Assembly (NCBI GenBank): GCA_021773365.1
Contig: JAJFKF010000146.1
Location: 1-37,419, forward strand
Length of the DNA: 37,419 nt
Source of the DNA: Gammaproteobacteria bacterium
GTDB lineage: Bacteria > Pseudomonadota > Gammaproteobacteria > Steroidobacterales > Steroidobacteraceae
Reading direction: 5' to 3'
Under the pieces are notes generated by a model. That model saw nothing but the letters and a program-made list of their open reading frames with translations, did no database searches and had not been told where the DNA came from. Position 1 is the first letter of the stretch, and every line of letters begins with the position of its first letter. Below are positions 18,155 through 28,248 of the stretch, in pieces. The position numbers and the translations under genes were made by a program.

Positions 18155-18248
18155 GCTTCCACCGGCAACCCCGCTATCTTTGGACCGTTAGTCCCGAAGA
18201 CCGGAGGCTTTGCGTCCCCGCCTTTCAGCGGGTTTGCCCTTATCAACC
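18155..18248 (-). promoter_or_regulatory. Cyclic-di-GMP-I (GEMM) riboswitch
   Basis: Read on the minus strand, the segment contains the GEMM core in order: AGGGCAAACC (18232-18241), a CCCGC/GCGGG stem capped by a GAAA tetraloop (18223-18226), GGGACGCAAAGCC (18206-18218), CTCCGG, a CTAA/TAG receptor-like element, and GCGGGGTTGCCGG near 18161-18173. It aligns closely by eye with the Vc2 c-di-GMP-I riboswitch of Vibrio cholerae, including the G stretch before CAAACC, which argues against the cGAMP-sensing variant. It ends about 150 nt upstream of the Ig lipoprotein ATG at 18004 and should control it, and possibly the deacetylase beyond. Whether ligand turns the gene on or off is not clear, since I found no obvious terminator with a T tract in the leader. 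Confidence 0.93.
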
Positions 18249-18469
18249 CTGGGGTCGAAGTTAACTACAGGGTTGAGAACCTGCGCAATGTCTTGGCACG
18301 GAGACAGTTAACACTGCATACGCGTTTCGGACATCACTCAGTGTTCACGGCGTTCCTGTTTCGCGACAGGGCGCCTTGAATCGACGGTGAACAGTTTCGG
18401 TGATTGCGCGCCGCGTATCCATGGGAAGGCGCTGGAAGATGGGCTAAGGAATAGCCCTAATCGGCTGGA
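18249..18469. other. Intergenic region between sugar transferase and riboswitch
   Basis: No gene is supported here; the open frame on the plus strand from 18146 is only the complement of the riboswitch. A minus-strand promoter for the riboswitch transcript must lie in this stretch, but I could not pick a convincing one. A hairpin, GGGCTA (18441-18446) with TAGCCC (18452-18457), lies 13 nt past the end of the sugar transferase gene and may be a weak terminator for it. Confidence 0.4.
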
Positions 18470-19861
18470 TCAGCGTCCGCCCTTACCCCAGAGAACCACT
18501 TCTGCAGTCTGCAAAAGAATCATCAGATCAAAGAGTAGGCTGTGGTTCTTAACGTAATACAGATCATATTGCAGCTTCTCAGCGGCGTCGTGTTCGGACG
18601 AGCCATACGGATAACATAATTGGGCCCAGCCGGTGATTCCGGGCTTCACGCAGTGCCGCTCCCGGTAGTAGGGAATCTTCTCCCCCAGCTCATCCACGAA
18701 CTCCGGACGTTCGGGACGGGGTCCGACGAAGCTCATATCGCCCTTGAGCACATTGAGCACCTGGGGCAGCTCATCTATGCGCACCTTGCGGATGAAGGCC
18801 CCCACGCGGGTGGCCCGGTCATCGTTCTTCGTCGCCCAGCGGGCCTGGCCATCGGATTCGGCGTCGGTGCCCATGCTACGGAACTTCAATACGTTAAATG
18901 GGCGGTTCTCCAGGCCCACTCTTTTCTGTCGATACAGCACCGGCGCCCGCCAGCCGTCCTCCAGCTTGATGGCCAGGGCCGTCAGCAGCATCACCGGCCA
19001 GGTCAGGCCCAGCAGGATCAGGCTGACCAGCAGGTCGAAGGCGCGCTCGGAAAACAGGCGCAGCGGGTCGCGACGGAAACCGTCGCCGAAAATCATCCAG
19101 CTGGGGTTGAGCACATCCAGGCGCACCTTGCCGGTTTCCCGCTCCAGGAAGCTCACCAGGTCGTTGATCTCCATGCCAGCCAGGCGGCAGTCCAGCAGCT
19201 CGCGGACCGGAAAGGACTGGCGCCGGTCGTCCATGGCCACCACGATCTCATGCACCTTCTGCTCGCGCGCATAGGCCAGCAATGAGGGATCGGGCTTGAC
19301 CAGCAGATCGGCCGGCACAAACACCCCATCGCTCTGCGATTGAACATATCCCACAATCACGAAGCCGCGCCGGTCGCTGCGGCGGCGCAGGCGCGAGATG
19401 CTCATGGCCCGACGCCCGCAGCCGTACACCAGCACCCTGCGCTTGAAGGCATCCACGTCAACCATGCGTATGAAGACCAGTCGTATCAGCAGCGAGCCTG
19501 CCAGCGCGATCGCCACCGAGAGCGACAACACCCCCCGTCCGACGAACAGGCTCGGCGCCAGATAGAAAACAACCGCCAGCAGGCCCAGCGTGGCCATCAG
19601 GCTCACTACCAGGCGCATCAGCACGCCGGTCACCGTGACGCGCAACCGTGAGCTGTACAGACCCATGGCTACCATGCACACCTGCAGCAGACCCGCGAAC
19701 AGCAACGCCCGCGGCCACAGCGGGCCGAGCGCCCGGACCTCGGCCATCACGCCCTCAAATCGCAGTATCGCGGCGAGGTAGGGCGCAAGCAGATACAGCA
19801 GGCCCTCGAAAAAGGCCAGCACCACAATGGGCATATGCAGGTAGTGATTGAAAATCCGCAC
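18470..19861 (-). CDS. Polyprenyl-phosphate sugar-1-phosphate transferase initiating EPS synthesis (XrtA-system EpsB-like)
   Basis: A 463-residue inner-membrane protein. The N-terminal half has about four to five hydrophobic helices (about residues 10-125). A CoA-binding-like region follows (LVYGCGRRAMSISRLRRRS), and then a C-terminal bacterial sugar transferase domain preceded by one more helix. That domain contains YRQKRVGLENRPFNVLKFRSM, RKVRIDELPQVLNVLKGDMS, VGPRPERPEF and GITGWAQ, here noted as separate motifs. Such enzymes load a hexose-1-phosphate onto undecaprenyl phosphate as the first step of repeat-unit assembly. The N-terminal MRIFNHYLH matches the PEP-CTERM-associated subfamily. 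The start is GTG 19861. It is divergent from cysQ. Confidence 0.9.
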   Translation of the reverse strand: MRIFNHYLHMPIVVLAFFEGLLYLLAPYLAAILRFEGVMAEVRALGPLWPRALLFAGLLQVCMVAMGLYSSRLRVTVTGVLMRLVVSLMATLGLLAVVFYLAPSLFVGRGVLSLSVAIALAGSLLIRLVFIRMVDVDAFKRRVLVYGCGRRAMSISRLRRRSDRRGFVIVGYVQSQSDGVFVPADLLVKPDPSLLAYAREQKVHEIVVAMDDRRQSFPVRELLDCRLAGMEINDLVSFLERETGKVRLDVLNPSWMIFGDGFRRDPLRLFSERAFDLLVSLILLGLTWPVMLLTALAIKLEDGWRAPVLYRQKRVGLENRPFNVLKFRSMGTDAESDGQARWATKNDDRATRVGAFIRKVRIDELPQVLNVLKGDMSFVGPRPERPEFVDELGEKIPYYRERHCVKPGITGWAQLCYPYGSSEHDAAEKLQYDLYYVKNHSLLFDLMILLQTAEVVLWGKGGR

Positions 19862-20032
19862 GCTGGGTCGCCTGGGTCGATTGATCTTGTTGCTGTTCGT
19901 TGCTTGTATGGATGAGCGTACGGCGGTACGCCACTAAAGGCATCCCACCCCTCCATTCATCCAGTCTAGGGGAGACTTCCAAGCCTACGCGTGAAAGGTT
20001 TCACATAACCACCTGCGGGGGGCCGGGCTCCC

Positions 20033-20038
20033 TATAAT
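20033..20038 (+). promoter_or_regulatory. Perfect -10 element (TATAAT) ahead of cysQ
   Basis: TATAAT lies only 10 nt upstream of the cysQ ATG at 20049, in an otherwise very G+C-rich stretch. A start site 6-9 nt after the hexamer would fall within a few bases of the ATG, so the mRNA would be leaderless or nearly so. No good -35 hexamer is visible at 16-18 nt spacing. Confidence 0.55.
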
Positions 20039-20048
20039 CCTGCCGCAA

Positions 20049-20831
20049 ATGTCCCGATCCTTGGAATCCTTGGCTGCGGCCGCACTGGAAGCCGGTGCTG
20101 CCATCCTCCGCCTGCAGGGCGAAGGGCTCGCCGTGACCCGGAAAGCGGATCGCTCGCCGGTGACGGCGGCCGATCGGGCCGCGGAGACTATCATCCTGCG
20201 ACACCTGCTGCAGGCCTTCCCGGACACCGCCGTGGTGGCTGAGGAGGAGATGGCAGCGGGGAATGCGCCCCGGATCGGGAATCGGTTCTTTCTGGTCGAC
20301 CCGCTGGACGGCACGCAGGAATTCATCCGCGCCAGCCCCGACTTCACCGTGAACATCGCCCTGGTGGACGCAGGACGCGCCGTGCTGGGCGTGGTCTATG
20401 CCCCGGCGCATCGATGGCTGTTCGCCGGTGACGTAGCCGCTGGGACGGCCTGGCGCGCCACTGTGTCGGAAGACGGCGGCGCCGGGGCATGGCAGGCCAT
20501 CCGCGCGCGCCAGGCGCCAGACAGCGGTTTTACCGTGCTGGCATCCCGCTCTCATCGCGCGCCAGCAACGGACGCCTGGCTGAAGCAGTTCGATGCCGAC
20601 CGGGGTATCGAACGGATCGTGGCCGTGGGCTCATCGCTGAAATTCTGCCTGCTGGCCGCTGGCAAAGCGGATCTGTATCCGCGCTTCGGCCCGACCATGG
20701 AATGGGATACGGCCGCCGGCCATGCGGTTCTGGCGGCCGCGGGCGGCCGCGTGACCACACCCGCCGGCGCCCCGCTGCTTTACTCGAAGCCGGATTTTCG
20801 CAACGGGCCGTTCATCGCGCGCGGGGCCTGA
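20049..20831 (+). CDS. cysQ: 3'(2'),5'-bisphosphate nucleotidase CysQ
   Basis: A 260-residue member of the inositol monophosphatase fold. Metal- and substrate-binding motifs are EEE (near residue 64), DPLDGTQEF (the DPxDGT motif) and the C-terminal WDTAAGHAVL. CysQ hydrolyses 3'-phosphoadenosine 5'-phosphate, the by-product of sulfate assimilation and sulfo-transfer, to AMP. Length and motif order match the CysQ subfamily rather than SuhB. There is no room for a Shine-Dalgarno sequence between the -10 element and the ATG. It is convergent with the amidohydrolase gene, 18 nt away. No direct link to the EPS cluster is evident. Confidence 0.9.
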   Translation: MSRSLESLAAAALEAGAAILRLQGEGLAVTRKADRSPVTAADRAAETIILRHLLQAFPDTAVVAEEEMAAGNAPRIGNRFFLVDPLDGTQEFIRASPDFTVNIALVDAGRAVLGVVYAPAHRWLFAGDVAAGTAWRATVSEDGGAGAWQAIRARQAPDSGFTVLASRSHRAPATDAWLKQFDADRGIERIVAVGSSLKFCLLAAGKADLYPRFGPTMEWDTAAGHAVLAAAGGRVTTPAGAPLLYSKPDFRNGPFIARGA

Positions 20832-20849
20832 CCGGCATCACGGTCGGCA

Positions 20850-22111
20850 TCACGGAGTGCCGATCAGTTCCTGCTGCAGTCTCTCGAAATAGCGATCCCT
20901 GAGAATGGTCTGGCGGGATTGCATCCGCACGGGCCGGCCGGCGATCCACACCGCATCGGCCGCCGAGGTCACATCCAGCGGATCACCGCTCCACAGCACC
21001 AGATCGGCTGCCTGGCCGACGGCGATGCGGCCGCGACTGCCGCCAAGGCCGAAGATCTCAGCCGGCGATGAGGTGACGGCCGCCAGCGCCGCATCCCACG
21101 GCAGGCCATGCGCCACGGCATTACCAGCCAACTGGCGAATCTTGCGGGCGATATGGGCATCCCCAGTGGAAAAGGCGATGCGCACTCCGGCCTTGTGCAG
21201 CAGCGCCGCGTTGTCCAGACGCGCACCAAGGATGTCGAAGCCACCCGGAAGATTGCTCAATGGATCCAGAATCACTGCCGCCTTGGCCCGCGACAATTCA
21301 TCGGCCACCACCCACGCCTCGTCACCACCGCTGATCACCGCCTGCAGACCGTGGCGCTGCGCGAAGGCCAGGGCCTGACGGATGTCGGCGGCGCGCTGCA
21401 CGCTGAATACGACCCGTCCGCCGGCGAGATAGGTCTGCAGCACCTTGCGCCCCGCTGGCAGCAGCAGGGCCTTGTCACCCGCGGGGGCGGTACCTCGCAC
21501 CTCGTCGGCCGCCTGTTCCAGCAGCATGTACTGCGCGGCCCGGCTACCGCCCGAACGTCCGCTCGCACCCGCGCCCAGGTCAATGAACAGCGAATGGCTG
21601 CCCTGCAGAACCGCCTCGAAGCGTCCGTCGAGCGTGACTGCCGCCCCCTGCCCGTCCACGATGCTGTCGCCGCTTCCCGGCTCCAGCACCGTCCAGGTCA
21701 GCCCCTCGATCCGGGCAACCGGCAGCAGTGTCGAACGCGGATTGAAAGCCCGTGTGATATCGAACTCCGGCCGCCACCGCTGGCGCCATGCCGGTGCGCC
21801 GAGACCGAGCGCGGCGTCGCCGGTGGATTGCACTGCCGATACCTCTGTGACACCGAGTCCGGTGAGGCCGGCGAAGAGTCCCGGTGTCAGTGGGCGGTTG
21901 CCGGCATCGACAATCCGGGCCCCGTCGGGCGCCGCAAGCGAAGTACCCATCGCGGCAATGCGGCCGTCGCGCACCAGCACATCGGTGCGCTCCAGTGTGC
22001 CGCGATCATCCGCCGTATGAACCTTGGCGCCGCGGATGAGAATCTGTTGTCCATGGGCGGCGCCGGTCACCATTACGGTGCCAAGCAGCACCGAAATAAT
22101 CAATGGAATCC

Positions 22112-22115
<4 letters not shown>
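20850..22115 (-). CDS. Secreted amidohydrolase-family protein with degenerate metal site
   Basis: A 421-residue protein with a cleavable signal peptide (ends near AAHGQ). It has an amidohydrolase-superfamily framework: an N-terminal beta-sandwich segment (ILIRGAKVHTADD, VLVRDGRIAAMG, LTPGL) and a C-terminal segment (AAVTSSPAEIFGLG, GRIAVGQAADLVLWSGDPLD). Where active members have TPGLIDxHxH, this one reads TPGLFAGLTG, so the two metal-binding histidines are missing, and the usual mid-barrel histidines are not obvious either (VISGGDEA). It may be a non-catalytic partner. The start ATG 22115 overlaps the stop of the upstream amidohydrolase by 4 nt (ATGA) with GAGGTGA as ribosome site, so the two are probably made together. 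Confidence 0.87.
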
Positions 22116-23548
<1,433 letters not shown>

Positions 23549-23698
23549 ACCACCTTAATAGCAAATCGTTCGCCGGACGGACAACCCAGTTTTATTGGGG
23601 CCCACGCCTGCAAAAGCTAAGTCATGGAGCGCCACGGTCTTTCCGGCCACCATCGCGGTGATAAGCTGCGGCCTCTCTTTCCGCCCACGGAGCCGTCA

Positions 23699-24970
23699 AT
23701 GAAACACCTCCTGGCACTTGTCCTGCTGCCTCTGCCCCTGCTGACCCACGCCAGCGAAGACCGGGACTATCTGCAGCAGCTCTACCGGCATTTTCACAGC
23801 AATCCCGAACTGTCTTTCCACGAAATCGCCACCGCTGCACGTCTGGCGCAGGAACTGCGCACGGCCGGATTCACCATCACTGAAAATGTTGGCGGCACCG
23901 GCGTGGTGGCCGTGCTCGCCAATGGTCCCGGACCCACGGTCATGCTGCGGGCGGACATGGATGCGCTACCCATAACCGAACAGACGAAGCTGCCCTACGC
24001 CAGCCAGGTCAGCGCCGTTGACGATCAGGGCAATACCGTTGGCGTCATGCACGCCTGCGGCCACGATGTGCACATGACCTCCCTGGTGGGCGCGGCGCGG
24101 GAGCTGAACCGGCGCCGCAGCGAATGGAGCGGCACGCTGGTGCTGATCGGCCAGCCGGCGGAGGAACGAGGCGCCGGCGCCCGCGCCATGCTGGCCGACG
24201 GGCTGTATGAACGCTTTCCCCGTCCGGACTTCGCCGTGGCCCTGCACGTTGCGGCCACGCTGCCCACCGGCGTTGTCGCGTTCACGCCCGGCCCGGCGCT
24301 GGCCAGCGTTGACAGCGTGGATATCACCGTCCGCGGTGTTGGCGGTCATGGCGCCTACCCCCATGACACCAGGGATCCGATCGTACTGGCCAGCCAGATC
24401 GTGCTGGCACTGCAGACCATTGTCAGCCGCGAAATTGCTCCAAACGAACCCGCCGTGGTCACCGTGGGGTCCATACACGGCGGCACCAAGCACAACATCA
24501 TTCCAGCCGAGGTGAAATTGCAATTGACCGTGCGTAGCTACTCGCAGCCGGTGCGCGATCAGATCCTGGCTGCCATTGAGCGCATCAGCACCGGGCTGGC
24601 CCGGGCGGCCGGAATGCCGGACAGTGCGCTGCCCGAAGTGAAGGTACTTGGCGAAAACACGCCGGCGACAATCAATGACCCGGCGCTCACGCAACGCCTG
24701 ATGGCGGCGCTGGGCGCCGAACTGGGCGAACAACGCGTGGTTGAAACCGGCCCGGTGATGGGCGGTGAGGACTTTTCCCGCTACAGCATGACGGCAGAGC
24801 GGGTGCCGGCCGTAATCTTCTGGCTGGGTGCGGTACCGGCCGCGCAGGTTGAAAACGCTCCCTCTACCCTGCCGCCATTGCACTCATCCTTGTTTGCGCC
24901 GGTACCTGACACTACCGTATTAACCGGCGTGCGGGCACTGGTGGCCGGCGCGCTGACTCTGCTGGACTGA
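23699..24970 (+). CDS. Secreted M20-family amidohydrolase (aminoacylase/carboxypeptidase type)
   Basis: A 423-residue protein with a signal peptide (MKHLLALVLLPLPLLTHA). It has M20D-type motifs: DMDALPI, MHACGHDVH (117-125; Cys and His metal ligands), GQPAEE, GVGGHGAYPH in the dimerisation/lid domain, and VMGGEDFS near the end. The family hydrolyses N-acyl or amide bonds of amino acids and dipeptides (hippuricase, IAA-amino acid hydrolase, N-acetyl-diaminopimelate deacetylase). ATG 23699 was chosen because it gives a clean signal peptide and has GGAG 8 nt upstream; the open frame extends 25 codons further. The periplasmic location together with the amidohydrolase pair suggests scavenging of amides or peptides. 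Confidence 0.9.
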   Translation: MKHLLALVLLPLPLLTHASEDRDYLQQLYRHFHSNPELSFHEIATAARLAQELRTAGFTITENVGGTGVVAVLANGPGPTVMLRADMDALPITEQTKLPYASQVSAVDDQGNTVGVMHACGHDVHMTSLVGAARELNRRRSEWSGTLVLIGQPAEERGAGARAMLADGLYERFPRPDFAVALHVAATLPTGVVAFTPGPALASVDSVDITVRGVGGHGAYPHDTRDPIVLASQIVLALQTIVSREIAPNEPAVVTVGSIHGGTKHNIIPAEVKLQLTVRSYSQPVRDQILAAIERISTGLARAAGMPDSALPEVKVLGENTPATINDPALTQRLMAALGAELGEQRVVETGPVMGGEDFSRYSMTAERVPAVIFWLGAVPAAQVENAPSTLPPLHSSLFAPVPDTTVLTGVRALVAGALTLLD

Positions 24971-24982
24971 GCCGGCGCGCCG
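24971..24982. repeat. 12-nt perfect palindrome between convergent genes
   Basis: CCGGCGCGCCGG lies between the convergent ends of the M20 amidohydrolase and RcnB-like genes. It could fold as a very short hairpin and serve as a weak two-way terminator. No T tract follows on either strand. Confidence 0.3.
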
Positions 24983-24992
24983 GATACCTGGT

Positions 24993-25529
24993 TTAACGGA
25001 ACAGATCCAGCACCACGGCGGTGACCACTCCGCCAGCTATCGCTGCCAGCACGACATTGTTATCGACGCGCACCCAGTGATGCCCTCGCGGTGGCGCATA
25101 CAGACGGTAGTCGCGGTAGTTGTGCACCACGTAGCGCGGTGCATAGTAGGCTCGCGGCAGCCGTGTGCCCGTTCGCCAGGCCTGGTGGCGGTAGCCCTGC
25201 GGGCGATGATAGCGACCGACATCGAACCTGCGCGGTGGGACGTAACGACGCCTGGCATCGCGGTGATCATGGCGGAGATCCTTGCGGAAGTCCTTGTGAC
25301 GATCCTGACGACGCTCCTTGCGATGTCCCTGGCGACGATCCTGGCCATGGTCGCGACGATCGACCCGGCGCTCCTGGCGCCGTTCATGACGCTTGCCGTC
25401 GTCATGGCGGCTTTCGTGCTGACGGGCGTCGCGGTCGCGCCCACGGTCATCGTCCGCCAGTGCGGCGGAACCGGCAAACAGCGACGCGGCCACCGCAGAC
25501 GCCAGGGCAAGAACAATGGGATGTTTCAT
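24993..25529 (-). CDS. RcnB-like periplasmic protein, Arg/His/Asp-rich
   Basis: A 178-residue protein with a signal peptide (MKHPIVLALASAVAASLFAGSAALA). A stretch of about 70 residues made almost entirely of Arg, His, Asp, Lys and Gln follows (repeating DRR/RQER-like units). The C-terminal domain, YRLYAPPRGHHWVRVDNNVVLAAIAGGVV, matches the RcnB/YohN-type family found next to or apart from nickel/cobalt efflux genes. ATG 25529 has GAGGA 8-9 nt upstream. The open frame extends 13 codons further without a good start. The histidines could bind metal, but no metal transporter is in the window. Confidence 0.75.
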   Translation of the reverse strand: MKHPIVLALASAVAASLFAGSAALADDDRGRDRDARQHESRHDDGKRHERRQERRVDRRDHGQDRRQGHRKERRQDRHKDFRKDLRHDHRDARRRYVPPRRFDVGRYHRPQGYRHQAWRTGTRLPRAYYAPRYVVHNYRDYRLYAPPRGHHWVRVDNNVVLAAIAGGVVTAVVLDLFR

Positions 25530-25671
25530 ATCGGTTTCCTCGCATCGCGTCGGGTGAATCCCGACCACGGCCGCACTATGGCCAGCGGCGCCTGAGCCGA
25601 CGCTGAATGCCGGCTTCAGTTGCGATTCAGCTGTAGGACCTTAATTCCGCGGCAGCTGGCGGCGAAAACCG

Positions 25672-27009
25672 CTACGCCGGAGGCGTCGCACCCCGACCAA
25701 TGCCGTAGTAGGTAAAGCCCAGGCGGGTGAGGAAGGACGGATCGTAGAGATTTCGTCCGTCGAAGATCACCGGCTGCTTCAGCTGCGACTTGATGTGCTC
25801 GTAGTCCGGACTGCGAAACTCCGACCACTCGGTGACGATGGCCAGCGCATCGGCGCCCTCCAGCGCGGCATTGGCGCTCTCACACAGGACAAGATCCGCG
25901 CGATCACCATAAATGCGCTGCGTCTCGCTCACCGCGATCGGGTCAAAGGCGCGCACTTTAGCGCCTTCCGCCCATAGCGCCTCCATCAGCACGCGACTCG
26001 GCGCCTCGCGCATATCATCGGTGTTGGGCTTGAACGCCAGCCCCCAGAGCGCAATGGTACGTCCGCGCAACTTGCCTCCAAAGTGACGCTGCATCTTGCG
26101 GAACAGGACCTCCTTCTGCCGGCGATTGACCGCCTCCACCGCAGTGAGCAGCTGCGCGTCGTAGTCCATGCTGCCCGCGGAGCGTTCCAGCGCCTGCACA
26201 TCCTTGGGAAAACACGAGCCACCATAGCCGGCGCCCGGATAGATGAAGCTGTAGCCGATACGCGGATCCGAGCCAATGCCAATGCGCACCCGCTCGATAT
26301 CTGCGCCAAAGCGCTCAGCCATATTCGCCAGCTCGTTCATGAAACTGATCTTGGTAGCCAGCATCGCATTGGCGGCGTACTTGGTCAGCTCCGAGGAGCG
26401 GATGTCCATGACGATGAGCCGGTCGTGATTGCGGGTAAAGGGCTCGTACAGCAAGCGCATCAATTCAGTGACGCGCGGATTGTCGGTGCCGACGATTACC
26501 CGGTCGGGCTTCATGAAATCAGCGATGGCCGCCCCTTCCTTGAGAAACTCAGGATTGGAAACCACATCGAATTCCACAGCCTGCCCGCGCGCAGTCAGCG
26601 TCTCTCCCAACGCTGCACGCACCTTGTCCGCCGTCCCCACCGGCACGGTGGATTTGGTAATCACCACGCGATACTCATCAATGTGCTGGCCAATCGTGCG
26701 CGCCACTGCAAGTACGTGGCGCAGATCCGCCGAACCATCCTCATCCGGCGGGGTACCAACGGCGATGACCTGGAACAGACCATGCTTGACGCCCACGACC
26801 GCGTCGGTGGTGAACTGCAGGCGCCCTGCCTCGGCATTGCGCTTGATCAACGCATCCAGCCCCGGCTCGTGAATGGGCACCTCACCGCGATTCAGCCGCT
26901 CAATCTTGTCCGCGTCCACGTCCACGCACATGACGTGATTACCGGCCTCAGCCAGACAGGCCCCGGTGACAAGTCCAACGTAACCAGAACCGAATATGGT
27001 GACTCGCAT
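25672..27009 (-). CDS. ugd: UDP-glucose 6-dehydrogenase
   Basis: A 445-residue NAD-dependent enzyme that oxidises UDP-glucose to UDP-glucuronate in two steps. The Rossmann motif GSGYVG lies at 7-12. Other family motifs are [15 protein letters not shown], the catalytic-Cys motif GGSCFPKD (Cys266), [16 protein letters not shown] and the C-terminal FDGRNLYD. Length and motif order are those of bacterial UGDs. ATG 27009 gives the canonical [12 protein letters not shown] start; the frame extends 30 codons upstream with no reason to use it. UDP-glucuronate is a common precursor of acidic exopolysaccharides, so this gene may supply the EPS locus some 6 kb away. That link is inferred. Confidence 0.95.
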   Translation of the reverse strand: MRVTIFGSGYVGLVTGACLAEAGNHVMCVDVDADKIERLNRGEVPIHEPGLDALIKRNAEAGRLQFTTDAVVGVKHGLFQVIAVGTPPDEDGSADLRHVLAVARTIGQHIDEYRVVITKSTVPVGTADKVRAALGETLTARGQAVEFDVVSNPEFLKEGAAIADFMKPDRVIVGTDNPRVTELMRLLYEPFTRNHDRLIVMDIRSSELTKYAANAMLATKISFMNELANMAERFGADIERVRIGIGSDPRIGYSFIYPGAGYGGSCFPKDVQALERSAGSMDYDAQLLTAVEAVNRRQKEVLFRKMQRHFGGKLRGRTIALWGLAFKPNTDDMREAPSRVLMEALWAEGAKVRAFDPIAVSETQRIYGDRADLVLCESANAALEGADALAIVTEWSEFRSPDYEHIKSQLKQPVIFDGRNLYDPSFLTRLGFTYYGIGRGATPPA

Positions 27010-27122
27010 GGTGTAGTGATCTTGTAATGAATTGATCGGGAAGGAAAAAACGAGGCGGGACTGTAGCGAAAGGGCACAGGTGAGTAAAGCCGCGATCACG
27101 TGAGCGCAGTCACATTCAGAGG

Positions 27123-27139
27123 CCGGCAGATGCTGCCGG
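27123..27139 (-). terminator. Possible weak terminator hairpin after the TlpA-like gene
   Basis: CCGGCAG (27123-27129) and CTGCCGG (27133-27139) form a perfect 7-bp stem with a 3-nt loop, 29 nt past the TlpA-like stop on the minus strand. No T tract follows, so it may only be an RNA-stabilising 3' hairpin. Confidence 0.4.
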
Positions 27140-27168
27140 GGAGGGACCGCGGGGCAGCAGTGACGTCG

Positions 27169-28248
27169 TCAGGGAGCGAGCAGGCGCTGAACCTCGGGCT
27201 CCAGACGTTTTCCACGTGCGCGATCCGAGACCAGCAGGCCGTTGCGATCGAACAGCAATGGCGCAGGGATGGACGTGATTCCAAGTTCCGAGGCGAAGCG
27301 GTTGCGGGCGTTGTCCATGTCGAGAAACTGCGGCCACTCCGTATCGAGATCGATGATGGCGGCCTTCACCTTGTCCAGATCCGCCGCCTTGTCCAGCGCG
27401 ATGCCGACGACCTCGAAGCCCTGCGCATGGTAGGCGTCATAGACGCGTTTGACGTTCGGCATCTCGGCCAGACACGGTCCGCACCAGGTGGCCCAGAAAT
27501 CCACCAGGACCACCTTGCCGCGCATCGCCGCGAGGTCCACTTCACGACCGTCAATGGCGGTGAAGCGCAGTTGCACCGGCTCATTTCTCAGTCCACGCAG
27601 CCGCAACATGCCGGCAGCCTGCCGTGCAACACCTGCATTCGCGCTGGCTGCAAGATGATCCAGCCAGACCTCGGCCGCCGGCTCATCCCTGCGCAGCAAC
27701 ACCTCGACGTACTGTGCTTCCAGTCCGCGCAATCTGTCCGACTGCGGCAGGCGCCGGGTCATCTCGTCCAGCAATGCGCGCAGGCGCACCGGATCCGCTC
27801 CGGATCTGTCCTGCTGTACGCGGTAGAATTTCCATTCCAGCGCCTGCGACCAGGGACCGTCGACAATATCGGCCGCCTGCAGCGCCTGATCGGCCAACTG
27901 CATGGCCCGTTGCATCCGTACCTCCCGTATCTTCTCGTCGCTGGCGTACAGTGAAGCACGCAGGTACAGGGCAACCGCCTGCCACCGTCGCGGATCCTCA
28001 GGGTAGCGGGCGTAAAATGCTTCAGCCCGCCCGGCAACCTGCTCACTTTGCTGGTCCCGCCATGCAGCGGACTCACTCCCGCCACCGGTCTGCTCCGGCG
28101 GCCGGGCTGCTGCCAGCTCAGTCAGTTCCTGCAGCGCCTTGCCCGCGGTGTCCGGCGACTCACCGGACACCGCGACGGGCGACAGCGTGCATGCCGTGAG
28201 GATTACAGCTGCCAGCACGCAGCCGCCTATGCGCAATCCGGCGTTCAA
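27169..28248 (-). CDS. TlpA-like thioredoxin-fold lipoprotein with helical N-terminal domain
   Basis: A 359-residue protein. A lipoprotein signal ends in ILTAC (Cys20). Residues about 35-225 are mainly helical and resemble tetratricopeptide-type repeats (AEAFYARYPEDPRRWQA and similar). Residues about 230-355 are a TlpA/ResA-like thioredoxin domain with the redox motif WCGPC in FWATWCGPCLAEMP, and the cis-Pro region SIPAP. It probably acts as a membrane-anchored periplasmic disulfide reductase. The start is TTG 28248, overlapping the TGA stop of the TonB receptor gene (TTGA), which yields a good lipoprotein signal. The frame extends 21 codons further inside the receptor gene. The tight coupling implies a joint role with the receptor. 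Confidence 0.88.
   Translation of the reverse strand: MNAGLRIGGCVLAAVILTACTLSPVAVSGESPDTAGKALQELTELAAARPPEQTGGGSESAAWRDQQSEQVAGRAEAFYARYPEDPRRWQAVALYLRASLYASDEKIREVRMQRAMQLADQALQAADIVDGPWSQALEWKFYRVQQDRSGADPVRLRALLDEMTRRLPQSDRLRGLEAQYVEVLLRRDEPAAEVWLDHLAASANAGVARQAAGMLRLRGLRNEPVQLRFTAIDGREVDLAAMRGKVVLVDFWATWCGPCLAEMPNVKRVYDAYHAQGFEVVGIALDKAADLDKVKAAIIDLDTEWPQFLDMDNARNRFASELGITSIPAPLLFDRNGLLVSDRARGKRLEPEVQRLLAP

Noticed and set aside
18270-18320. Possible sigma-54 promoter (TGGCAC on the plus strand near 18294) for the EPS transcript
   Set aside because: The -12 TTGC half is absent at the right spacing and the orientation is opposite to the lipoprotein gene.
18146-18379. Small plus-strand open frame between the lipoprotein and sugar transferase genes
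   Set aside because: It runs over the complement of the c-di-GMP riboswitch, whose conserved bases explain the sequence better than a protein does.
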